This document shows, one piece after another, positions 20,201 through 30,420 of a stretch of 64,000 nt of DNA (position 1 is the stretch's first letter; every line of letters begins with the position of its first letter). This DNA is from Alviniconcha marisindica (lineage: Eukaryota; Mollusca; Gastropoda; Provannidae), in NCBI GenBank assembly GCA_018857735.1, contig JABMCL010001457.1, positions 810,001-874,000 of the forward strand, read 5' to 3'. The notes under the pieces were generated by a model that was not told the DNA's origin, ran no database searches, and saw nothing but the letters and a program-made list of their open reading frames with translations. Position numbers and translations under genes: made by a program.

Positions 20201-22390
20201 CCATCTGGACACACGTAACACAGAAATCAGAAATTGACCCCTTCCCACCATTATATGATGAAAAGAACAAAGGCATGTTACCAGTGATTGTTTACATCAC
20301 TTACTAGGGGCAAACAAAGCATTTGTTTGGGAAAATATATTATGATGCCAGAAATTCGACACTTATGGGGGATGTTCGTAACATTCAGGACATTCGTAAC
20401 AAACAAAATAATAAGACACAGTCAGAATACTCACCACCACCCTTCGACGGGGCCATTGTCAGCAACAAGCGGCAACGTGACGTCAACGGGAAGGTCAGAG
20501 GTTGCTTCAGAAGCGGTCAGCAGTGATTAAATGTTTACAATGTCGATAAAATTTGGAAAAGGACGTTCGTAACAAGGACGTTCGTAACAAACGGAAAAGT
20601 TTTTGATTTTTCACTTCTGGATTAAAAAATAATAATACGGAAACGCCCCCAGCAAAAACTTTGATTGCTTTCAGTACGCGATTAATATGCAAATACGAGC
20701 AGCGAAGGTCCGCAGTGAATGCAATGGCTGACAGTAGCAGACGATCTTTAAACTTGCCAGAATTTTGGACAAAGTCCTTTACATACGTCCAGTGTATTTT
20801 TAATTTCATTTTTTGGGGTATGAAATGTCACGAATGGGTTACAACTCGACTGGATACTAAAGTTAGTTTATTCGGTGGTTAAATGGTGTAAAAGTTGTGA
20901 AGAATAGTTCAGCTGGTTAGTTGCTGTATACAGTTGAAGTCGAACAACCCAAGTTGTCCCACTTTCCGGAAGCTGATTTTCATCGATTTTCATCGATTTT
21001 CATCAAGCATTTTTGTTTTAATCCTCCTCTTGGTGAACAAAGCTACCAATTTTTTATTTTAATTACTCATCAATGCATACTGAATAAAAGCAGTCACAGT
21101 TTGGTGTAACTATAGTAAGACGAAAATAAACAGGCACACACAAACAGACCCGGGTTAAGCGGAAGCACCTTTTGTCACAGGCTCATATACATTTACAATA
21201 CAACCTGACATTGACAAGAAAATATCACATAACTAAAGTGGAAGAATGCTGGAAGCACGTTTTATTGCTCCACTCATTTATTAGTATATATCATATGTAA
21301 CATCTCACATGTACTAAGACAGACATATATCACTGGGATTTTATTTTTAATGGGGCATCTCAAAGTTGTGTTGCAATACCATGTAACCATGACTGCTCCA
21401 ATAATGCATTTGATTTTTCAAATTGCAGTACTTGTGCATGAGGTTTCAGTTGGTGTCACCCCTGATCAAATACAACGCTTTATTACATTTAATAATATTA
21501 ATATTAGTTATAAATATCCATAGTTTGTAGAATTACCTGAGATCATTCTTCAGTTCCACCACCACATCCTTGCCCACCAAAGATTTGAAGAAAGAGTAGA
21601 AAAGCTGAAAGGAACAAAGTCAGTTTTGTTTGTACTTCATTTTTGTGTAAATTTTGCAAGCTTGTTCACACAGATGTTACATACATGATACAATGAATGA
21701 ATGATACGCACTTCACACAGATGGTACATACATGATACAATGAATGAATGATACGCACTATGTACTAATGCAGAGTCACTAGTGTTGCTGTTACAGTGTT
21801 AGTGTTAGATGAGATCATGACCATGATTCAACAATAATTTAATGTTTTCTAAATCAGTAAATGCCACTCTTAGTCTTACTTGTGGCACCACAGTAATCAA
21901 ATAAATACACACATTAAATTGCAGAATCAGCCCTAGCTATCTGCACAACTACCCTGTTCTCCACTGCAATTTGTAATCTTTCTCCCTTCATTCTGTTAGG
22001 TTTTGATCAGTTCCACAGATTCAGAGGGTTAATCAAGTTCTAACTTGTTTCAGACACATATTTTGCAACTGTTTTGTTGAAAAGTGACACATATGTTGCT
22101 TTCTTACAGGGCTACTTAAAAATCCTTTGGATGCTGACAGATGGATGCTAGTAAAACGCATCTACGGAGTTTGGAAGGCAATGAACGAAGAACTAAAGAA
22201 TAGTTACACATTCGTTTTATAAAATAAGAACATTCCTTGGTTTGTAAAAGTCAGCATTACTTCAAAAACATAAGCACACAACAACCGCTTTAAATATATA
22301 CTCATGCACATGTATTATATGTAAAAAAATGTATGCACAATCATAAAAATAATGACAATATAATATCTTCGGTGACTTCGCGCTTACCAT
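15010..22390 (-). CDS. LSM2: U6 snRNA-associated Sm-like protein LSm2
   Basis: Four coding exons: 22388-22390 (the ATG alone), 21537-21604, 15993-16083 and 15010-15138. They join in phase to 96 codons before TGA, against about 95 aa in vertebrates. The product begins MLFYSFFKSLVGKDVVVELK (Sm1 strand region), continues GTLHSVDQFLNIKLTDISV, and ends with the Sm2 motif CFIRGSVVRYVQLP and a basic/Gln tail. LSm2 is a subunit of the LSm2-8 ring that binds the 3' oligo-U of U6 snRNA in the nucleus, and of the LSm1-7 ring in mRNA decay; this is family knowledge. All introns are GT/AG. Intron 2 (16084-21536) contains a complete TIR element with its own gene. The start lies 294 bp from the PSMB1 start on the other strand. 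Confidence 0.97.
15139..15992. other. LSM2 intron 3
   Basis: AT-rich intron. A relic at about 15340-15385 (GAATGAATGAAATTTTATAT then ATAGCGCATAAAA) is the reverse complement of the repeat near 2500 and 2568. No coding signal. Confidence 0.5.
17152..17204. repeat. (AT)n microsatellite
   Basis: An almost pure AT dinucleotide run of about 50 bp immediately abuts the left TIR of the 17205-21184 element. The right end of the element is followed by ATATAC. Confidence 0.95.
17938..18500. repeat. Tandem repeat, roughly 90-110 bp unit, about 5-6 copies
   Basis: Units contain AACTAAACCAGTCTGTCAAT, then TGCTGACAGTGAAAACTGCT, then GCATCTGAGCAGAGTATATT, then AAACTTTCAGATG, with variable linkers including a C homopolymer at 18414-18434. 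It lies just downstream of the stop codon of the 170-aa gene (minus strand), so it probably falls in that gene's 3' UTR. The last unit (18480-18530) reaches within a few bases of the stop codon. Confidence 0.8.
18532..20456 (-). CDS. Uncharacterised 170-aa protein encoded inside the LSM2-intron element
   Basis: Five exons: 20435-20456 (MAPSKGG), 20069-20115, 19341-19570, 19026-19092 and 18532-18678 (TGA stop). They join in phase to 170 codons. Four of the five exon edges facing introns have good signals (GGTGAGT, GGGTAAGA, GAGGTAATG donors; TTGCAG acceptors). The donor of exon 2 (ACT|GTTTTA) and its acceptor are unusual. The middle is rich in Pro and acid (NDPPVVESDEEDDVDL), and the C-terminal part (CEVLEVCQRENLVQVQFF, then PPDVSWEDW) looks like a small beta-barrel of chromo/tudor type; that is inference from pattern only. 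I do not recognise the protein. It lies between TIRs, so it is either an element-encoded protein or a host gene captured by the element. It is short and may be C-terminally truncated. Confidence 0.6.
19571..20068 (-). repeat. Palindromic (foldback) element coinciding with an intron
   Basis: About 150 bp at 19566-19720 is repeated inverted at about 19930-20085 with close to 88% identity by eye. The arms begin GTTTTAAAACTTATTTTGGG and TCACAAACATC on the minus strand. The intron of the 170-aa gene runs from the first G of that TIR to a CAG a few bases outside the other TIR. The arm similarity extends about 10 bp into both flanking exons (GAAATTCCTG). The loop is roughly 210 bp with no obvious product. 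Confidence 0.7.
20457..20600 (-). promoter_or_regulatory. Likely promoter of the 170-aa gene, with consensus CRE
   Basis: TGACGTCA, the full palindromic CRE/ATF site, lies at 20478-20485, only 22 bp upstream of the minus-strand ATG at 20456. Two copies of TTCGTAACA follow at 20565-20590. No TATA box. The CRE is seen directly; its function is inference. Confidence 0.4.
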
Positions 22391-22684
22391 CGTGAAATGC
22401 GTCTCAGGAAATTTAATAGAGTTATTTCCCTTTACTTCGCGCCTGAACGATATCTTTGTGAAGATGGCGCAAGGAAAGACGTATTAGTTTGATTAGCTAG
22501 ATTATCTTGGTATTCTTTCTTTTAAATGTTTGAAAATATATATTACTGATTAAAACAAAACAAAACAAAAAACGCTTTTTAGCGGATCTAACCATGGCAT
22601 TTCCGGTTAGCACACAGCTTCCGGTTGCAAGTCATCTCGGCAACAAACAGTGAGGTTGACAAAATACTGTTGTAAATTCTTACG
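22391..22684. promoter_or_regulatory. Shared bidirectional promoter of LSM2 and PSMB1
   Basis: 294 bp separate the two divergent ATGs. It contains AAGATGGCG at 22461-22469 (YY1-type initiator element, near the LSM2 side) and two ETS cores TTCCGG at 22601-22606 and 22619-22624 (both followed by TT), near the PSMB1 side. No TATA box was seen at a suitable place. Head-to-head housekeeping genes with YY1/ETS sites are a well-known promoter architecture; here the pairing itself is directly visible. Confidence 0.7.
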
Positions 22685-25600
22685 ATGGAGGCGATGGCAT
22701 TGACGCCATTTCAACAAAAATCAGAGCACATTGAAAGGCCCATTCAGGCTGGTTTCAGCCCCTACGATTTCAATGGCGGGTTCGTATTTTTGTTTCGAAT
22801 TACACTGAAATTAAACCACAAATAGATCTACTCATCTTTTGCTGTCGGTGTCAGCGGTGTGCAGTGTCTATGTGCACCTTTTTCTCGATTTCGCACAGCT
22901 GAAAGTTCTGTTTTTATCAACCGCACTCGTCTGCTCAGTCATTTCATCAACAGGGGTAGCATACGGTACCCAAACCCAAACACTCGCCGCAATCGTTGAG
23001 ACAGGAGAGTCGGTGGCGCAGGATTGAACGTGGTCACCACGAGGATGGGTAACAATTACGTGCTAGGCATAGCACCCACCCCGAGATGTTGAGTCCTGTG
23101 CAGAATCTACAAAAGTCCTTTGGATGAGACTATTAACAGATCCCCTGTGTGTTGTATACTACCACTGTACCAGTACAGTACCACAATGTTTTCCAGGGCC
23201 CCTCACACTCACACTATCACAGTCAGAATTTACTTGTTTTCAGAACTGAGCTGCATAGTACTATTAGTAGGAGGTCCTAAAAATAAAAATGAGCACCAGT
23301 TCCAGAGTTGCCTGAATCACCTGCTGAATGTTCTGCAGTTATTTTAAATTAATCTGAGATTGCAACTTTGCTTCCCAAGGCTGTTGTTATGATGTTTTAA
23401 AATTAATAAAAGACAAGAAAACAACAGCGCAACCAAAAAAAGTTAGGTTATTTAAAATATTTTGCTTCTCTAATTTTTCACTTTTTTTTTTTTTTAACCA
23501 TTTAACTGTTGTTTAAGTGTCATTTTGTAGCTTGACAAAGGGGATTACCCTGAAAATTTGCAGATCGTTTTTCTGTGTCATAATAAATAAATGTTCCTTT
23601 GAACCTTTTATATATATATTTGGATCTTGTTTTAGAACTGTAGCACTAGCAGTCATTCTTGTTTTAGAGTTTTATTATTTTTTTATGCTAAAGTTCGGGG
23701 GTGTACATTAGGTAAAAACTAAAAATAGTGCATCCAAATCCAGTCCTGCTAATCACCAAATACTATTTAAGTATAAGTTGATGCATCAAAAATCATTTTT
23801 CAGATTGTATCATTGTATGAGTTACATTTTCATTTTGCTGTCTTCTTGCATGTTGATTTTTTTTTCTATGGGGGGTCACCATTTGGACTACCACTGTACT
23901 GTTACACTGTACTCTAAGTCTGATTATCATGTACAGAATTGTTCTTCTTCTTCATACTTAGTTTTAAAAGTGCTTACCAGATTCCAGGGACAGATCCAAA
24001 GTTGGGTCATCATATATTTATATTATGTATGACTGAAGTGGTTTATTATAATGTAAATTATTTAAAATTACAACAGCGTCTGCCAGAACTGCTGACATGT
24101 TTCAGAATGGATTCTTCTTGAGCATTTTTAAATAGAAATACACCACTTTTAAAAAATTAAAAAATAAACCTGTAAATTTAAAGCCATTGTTAATATTACT
24201 TTTTATTAGACCATTAGATGACATGATCTGTAAATCTAATGTGACTGGGAAATACTGGCTGTATGTGGTAGGACATAGATTTCTGAATTGCTCTCTTGTT
24301 TCAGTGTGAACGACTGGGTGAGGTGGTCAGCTCTGCCCCTCAGGTTTCTAACTTGTATCAGTTGATTTATACAGTACAAAATATTACGTTTGTAAGCACA
24401 ATTTTCTGCATCATGAACTATTATTCTCCGAGTGAATTTGTTTGTTGATGTTTAAAAAACTCTTTTTGTTGGTTTTGGGCAGTGCAGTGGCCAGTGCCAG
24501 ATACCATATTCCATGCAAGTAGGACTCCATTAGCTGACATTCTGGGATTGTTTTTATTATTGAGATAATAATTTATATTGGATCTTGGAATGCTATGGTT
24601 TATAACTTGAATGACTAGACTGTATGCAAGTACTGAATTAGTGTACTGCAGTCTATGCCAACTTTAATGTGTGAATCTTTTTCAGTACTGTGCTAGCCAT
24701 TGCTGGTGAGGATTTTGCCGTCATTGCATCTGACACTCGTCTGATGACTGGATTCTCCATTTTGTCGCGGGATGTACCCAAAACCACTCAGTTGTAAGTA
24801 GTTTTGTCGACATTGTTGCTGATGTTTATATTCTTAAAGAATCAAAGTTAAATGTTATGATTGTTGATATTCATCATTACAATTTACATAGCACATTTTA
24901 TACAATTTTGAAGTGATCACTTACACTGGTCTGAATTTTTGCAGTATGCATACATTGAACTTGAAGTTGAGCCATAGCAATGCTTCACTGCACTTAACAA
25001 CTTGATATCTCATTTTTCAGTACAAGCAACACCGTAGTGGGTAGCTGTGGTTTCCATGGTGATGTCCTTACCCTCACAAAGGTCATTCAGACCAGGCTGA
25101 AGGTGAGACGAATGTGCCAATACTTTCATGTATACTTTACATACAGTTCATGGTGAACAGTGAGTGGCACTGCACTGTGGTTTACTGTCTGTGGGAAAAC
25201 AGTTTTTTGTTGTTAAGTTCAGGGGACAAGCAAACTGTACTGGTGGAGTTTATGTACCATTTATTGCATGCATGCCAGGTTTGAGTTACCATATGCGACT
25301 CCAGTCTTTGTTGTTGTGCTTTTGTGACATCTTTTGAGCACTAATTAAGTCACTTGTATGTTGATTCAAGGGACAATCAGTTATGCAGAGAAATAAATAA
25401 GTAAAGGTGCATAAAATAAATACAAATTTAGTTTTTTTCTTTAAATCAAAACTCAGGAAAGTCTACCAATCTTTTTTTGTTTCATATCTCATGAAGAGTT
25501 GAGGAAGAGTTAAATTGGAAACATGATCATTAATGGTATCCATATTTTGTCCAGACAATATGTTGACTTCTGAACTGCTCAACTGTATAGCAACAAGTGC

Positions 25601-28600
25601 ACTTGTTGGACAGAAATGTTGCATGGTACCACCTCATATTTACATACAGTGGTGGAGAGCTGCACCAGAAATGCATTTATGATTAGAAACTTACTGCAGA
25701 TTCTGCTGTTGTGAACTATATTCTGTATTCATTTCTGTTTCAGATGTTCACCTACCTCCATAACAAAGAGATGGACACAGCTTCTGTAGCAGCAATGTTG
25801 TCAACCATTCTCTACTACCGTCGTTTCTTCCCTTACTATGTGTACAACATTGTGGCAGGGCTTGACACAGAAGGTTAGCATTTTCACCAAATGAAATTTA
25901 TGAATGCACTGTTAAGAATCATTGTACCTTGTAAGTGTGTTTGTCATGTGTGCATGCATGTGTGGGATTTTTGTCCTCTGTATCTCTCTGTGTCATAAGA
26001 AATGACAAAGAGCAGTCTTTACTAGCCTCACTAAAGACAGGACAGAGACATATATCTACAGTTCTGGCAAATAATTTCTAAGGGGGAAAAATGGCTTGAT
26101 GGAATGGTAAGAGAAAGGAAAAGAGAGAGAAAAAAAAGAGGGGATGTTTGGGGGTGGGGGCAAATAACCAACAAATAGGGTGGAAAGGGAGGGAAAGGTC
26201 TGTTTTGTATAACAAAATTAAGGAATCTGAAAACATTTAATCTGTACAGAATACAGAAAACATTATTGTGTTGTTGGACAAATTGCATGTTCCCATTGTA
26301 AAGAACCTTTCCTTAGCATCTTTCATGCTACCTTGGATTAGACAGCAAAAGGAATCAAGTGTACAGTTGAAAAAATACTGGAAATTGAAAAAAAAATGAG
26401 CCCTGGGAAATGTCCTCTGAAAGGTACACTTCTGCTGAAGATTTTCCCATTCTCTGTTGTGAGAAATAGAATTCCTTGTTCTGCATGCATTCTGAAATGA
26501 ATTATTTTGTCTTTTCAGGAAAGGGGTGTGTCTATAGCTTTGATCCTGTGGGGTCATATGAGCGAGAGACATATCGTGCTGGTGGCTCAGCAAGCTCCAT
26601 GTTACAGCCACTGCTGGACAATCAGGTGAGTCATCAGGTTTTATTCTAGCTGGCCCGTCTTACGGATTGTTTGGGATTGTCAGTACATATCTAGTATGGT
26701 CTGACTGAAAATATTTGCCTGAGGGAGAGAAAGGACACATATCTGAGCTTTTGTTTTCACACTTTGTGCCCAAAATCTCTAGTGAGTGTGTATGATTCCT
26801 TCTGCCATAGAAGAGTTACTGATTCCTTGTGACAAGTATTAAAGGGGACTGAAGCAAAGCAGCATCATACTCCTTTATAGGCTCTATTAATAGGATTGGA
26901 AATTTGAAAGTTGCAAAAACATGACTGTGATTGCTGCTATGTATCTAGCAGTCTGTACTAGAGCAAGAGCAAACCAAGGTGGCTGCACCCTGAGCTCAAA
27001 TTTGAATCAGAAACACACTGCTCTTATATAACTATTGGTAGAACATCCAGAAAGAAGCTTGCTGGTGGAACTATTTGCACAGCTTCCATTTTCAGGCCAA
27101 TCTGTCAGCTTTGGTTTCCCTTTAATTCAGAAAAGCACCGCATCTGTCACCCAGCACCTTCCTGCCATGATTAAAACAAACAAGACTGTCATACTTTGAA
27201 GGGAGGTGGAGTTTATTAAACTTTAGATCCTTAGTAATATAAATGGCCAGTGAAAGGATGGCTTGCCTGAAACCATTTCATGATGGCAGTTCAACAGCAT
27301 TTTGGGGACAGCACAGCATGGTGACATTAGACAGAGGTACTGGGTGTAAGAGTGCTTTGCATTTGTGAGAGGAAAGCAATGTTTTGGCTGGAAAATCTGG
27401 GAAGGGACTTTAATAATAATAATAATGTACATTTATCATGCGCTCATCAACGCCCTGAGCGCTCACATGATACATATTAACCTAAATATGATATTCTATA
27501 CCCATGTAGAGCATAGTCCTACCAAAACAATTTACATAATTTTTTTTTTTTTTAAACGCACTACAAACACGCACACACACTGACTGTAGCAACACATTGA
27601 CCAGGTTGTATTAATGTAATTATTTGTTTGAATTGTGGTATAGCTGCAAGTTGTAAACCCATCTCCTGATGACAGCTGTACCCCTTTTCTAGTGAGAGGG
27701 TTTGTGCTGCTACTGCAGTTTCATTCCAAGGATAGTCTTTGAGAGCATGAGCCATCCAGAAATGGTCATTTTGTAAAATTTATTGCAGTGTCCTTCCTGG
27801 AACACTTTCAAAGCGAGATTTATAATAATAATGGGAGATTTTAAGTGGCCCTAAAATTCACTTTCAGAGGATTTTTTTGCCACACAAGAAAGCATGAATG
27901 TCTAACTCTAGGACATCTTGTGACATCCTTATTGCAAGGAGTGGGTTAAAATGGCAACTTGCTGTATAATCTATGACCAGCTTCCTCCAGTAACATTATC
28001 TGTGGCCAAAACGCTATGAACACACTCTGGCCAACCTGCTACATACTCTGTGTGACCAGCTGGCTACACCCGTTTCCAACCTGCCACATGATCTGTGGGC
28101 TGTGGCAGGGTGGTCTCATTGTGGACAGGCCTTGATGCTGTAATGTGGTCAGGCTTTGGTGGGACTGGGTTATTGCTAACGGCTGGTGCAGGCTGGCAGT
28201 GTGCCACAGCTGCAGGCCACACTGCTGGCGTAATGATGTCAGTATTGCCACTGCTCCCTTGTGCACACTAGCAACAGTGCTCAAGTGACAGGCATTTGGC
28301 AGTGCTAATGAACTTTGACCAACAACTTTGACACTTATCTTCACAGACCTGTCTCTTCAGTGCAGCAGTTGTAACATACATGGAGATGTGTGTTCTAAAT
28401 GATTTCTCAGTGTTGGTACAAGTCCGAGTCCCAGCATTGTTGAATTTGAGAGCTATAAATGATCTGCCACTGTGTAAGCCTGTGCCCACTGTCTGCAACA
28501 GTGCTTCACACCACATAATTTAGAACCAGTCCTATCCTTTTCATGTGTGGCGGTGCCACAGGCAAGCAACGTCATGTGATGTGACTTTGATCTTACACAC

Positions 28601-29077
28601 GGAACCACTCCACAAGATTCTCAATGCATTGCTGTTGCATTGCTTGCAGCTGTAGTGTGTTGCCTATGTCTGTGGTGCCAGTTGCATAGCACAACAAGCA
28701 TTTGGCCGTCTACAGGGAGTCTGACTGTGCTATCCAACTGCACATTGGCCACAGCTAGCCCTGATGAAAGTGAAACCAGTTGGTTTCACAGTTAGGAATT
28801 ACACTTCATTTCACAATTCAGCATAGTGCATATTTATTAACTTTGTCTGGTGACCAAACCACCCTTGTTTTTGCTTTTTGTGTGTGCTCAGATTGGCATG
28901 AAGAACCAGCAGGGCGTGAAACAAGTCCCTCTCCCCAAGGCTAAGGCTGTTGCACTGGTTAAAGATGTGTTCACCTCAGCAGCAGAGCGAGACATCAACA
29001 CGGGAGATTCTGTGGTCATTCATGTGATCAGCAAACAGGGTGTCACCAAGGAAACCTTCCCTCTGCGTCGTGATTGA
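22685..29077 (+). CDS. PSMB1: 20S proteasome subunit beta type-1 (beta-6)
   Basis: Six exons: 22685-22779, 24686-24793, 25021-25102, 25744-25873, 26519-26625 and 28892-29077 (TGA). All GT/AG junctions join in phase to 235 codons; human is 241. Landmarks are [33 protein letters not shown]-type [59 protein letters not shown] and the C-terminal [10 protein letters not shown]. The fold is the Ntn-hydrolase alpha-beta-beta-alpha sandwich. Beta-6 is a structural, non-proteolytic subunit of the two inner beta rings, made with a short propeptide (family knowledge). The start codon was chosen as the first ATG after the ETS-rich promoter; it is followed by another Met at codon 4. Confidence 0.98.
22780..24685. 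other. PSMB1 intron 1
   Basis: AT-rich, 1.9 kb. I saw no exon, TIR or tRNA-like head. The motif AAAGGGGATTACCC at about 23535 and the nearby GTTTAAGTGTCATTTTGTAG recur in reverse at about 37598-37635 (EDF1 side), suggesting a diverged interspersed repeat in both. Confidence 0.45.
26626..28891. other. PSMB1 intron 5
   Basis: 2.27 kb. A short interspersed-repeat relic with an (AAT)n lead lies at about 27412-27585 (CATGCGCTCATCAACGCCCT then GAGCGCTCACATGAT). The remainder is unique-looking; short open frames here lack splice or homology support. Confidence 0.45.
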
Positions 29078-30420
29078 TAAAATGACAGTTTTGTGTCCAT
29101 AACTGGCCTAGGTCTCTTCATTCATACCATTTTGTTTTGGCGGTAGGGGGGTAAGTGTTTTTGCCCCCATTGCAAGTCATGAGGCTTGTGTTGATGTGGC
29201 CATCCCAACCCAGGCCTGATACCATCATCCATTATCTGTTAATTTGTGTGAAAGATCAGTGACAATTATGAAGTTTTCTTCTACTGGCAGTGATGTACAG
29301 TGATGGAATTTCAAAAAGAATGGTTGTGGAATGACATTTAGAAACCCTTAAAAGCTTGGATGCTACATGTACATGTTAAAGTTTCATGGACATGTACGAG
29401 GTGTTTTGGTATGCATGTGTCTGCTGGTACTATGTTTCATGTGGAGCATTTCATTAAATCAAGACATTTAATATATAGTCTGTGTTCGTGTGGAGTGTTG
29501 GTTATAAGTTACCCATGACAGTTCATGCTCACAAGAATTCACAAAAAGTTAAAACACTTGCACACACACTCAGATTCCTTCATACACACACAAAACTCTC
29601 TTACACTGACATGCAGATATAATACAAAACTGGTGCATGCACACTGTGTATAACAAAAATGTGCAATTTTGCCAGTTTTATTTGTGCTAGGTAAACACCC
29701 ACACGGTACTGATGCAAAACAGCACATGGTATGGAAAATCCCACTGCCAACCTCATTGGAAGCAAGAACATGTTCACAGAACACAGGTCATCAACCTTCG
29801 AACATATTTTAGCATGAAATTATGACAAGTAATTCGGATTAACTTTTAGTAGGGAACAACGGTTTTATTAACAGTTTATGCCCAAAACTTATTCTCTCCC
29901 AGAAATGTATTTCAGTTCTGTAGAGAATTGGCAGCAACAGAATTTTCCTTCTGTAACCCAAGCACCTGCACAATGAACTGGAAGGCAAAGCATCACTGAC
30001 TAAAGCTTCAAAACAGTTTTGTGACTTAACCTGTTGGTACCTCAAGCAGAAAGAAATGAACTTGAAAAACTACATTCTCAGCAGATTTTCTAGTTGCCAG
30101 TAATGCACACAGATCTATCTATACTACTGCAGGAAACGGTTGATGTTCTGTCAACAAAGAGCACAAATGATGGTTTCTCAACAAAGCAGAGAACAATGGT
30201 TTATTAACGCATTGTTCTGTCAACAAAGAGCACAAATGTTGCTTTCTCAACAAAGCAGAGAACAACAGTTTATTAATGCAGTCTTCAAAATGTGTCTCTA
30301 GGTAACCATTCCAGATAAGTGAACAGATGGGATCAGATGAGCAGAAACAAAGAACATAAGGACAAGCTGCTCAGCTGTGTACTTTGTACCAAATAAAAGA
30401 AACCAAACAATACAAATATG
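29078..30420. other. Convergent 3' ends of PSMB1 and EDF1
   Basis: The 3' UTR of PSMB1 follows its stop; an ATTAAA candidate polyadenylation signal lies near 29452. For EDF1, read on the minus strand, AATAAA-type signals occur near 30202 and 29865. A 74-bp motif (CTGTCAACAAAGAGCACAAA, then TTTCTCAACAAAGCAGAGAA) is tandemly duplicated at about 30148-30285. Confidence 0.45.

Larger units (their letters stand above)
17205..21184. mobile_element. 3.98-kb TIR element in LSM2 intron 2, inserted at (AT)n
   Basis: The left end is GAGCCTGTGACAAAAGGTCG; the right end is the inverse of GAGCCTGTGACAAAAGGTGC. Both ends are bordered by ATAT, the left by a 50-bp (AT)n, so the target duplication is probably AT, TA or ATAT but cannot be fixed. 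Subterminal AAAGTGGGACA occurs in inverted orientation at both ends (about 17233 and 20960). Four copies of TTCGTAACA cluster at 20375-20400 and 20565-20590. Inside are a five-exon gene on the minus strand (18532-20456) and a tandem repeat (17938-18500). The ends resemble those of the element at 43849-46060 (shared CAAAAGGTGC). I could not assign a superfamily, and no DDE catalytic triad is visible in the part I could translate. Confidence 0.75.
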
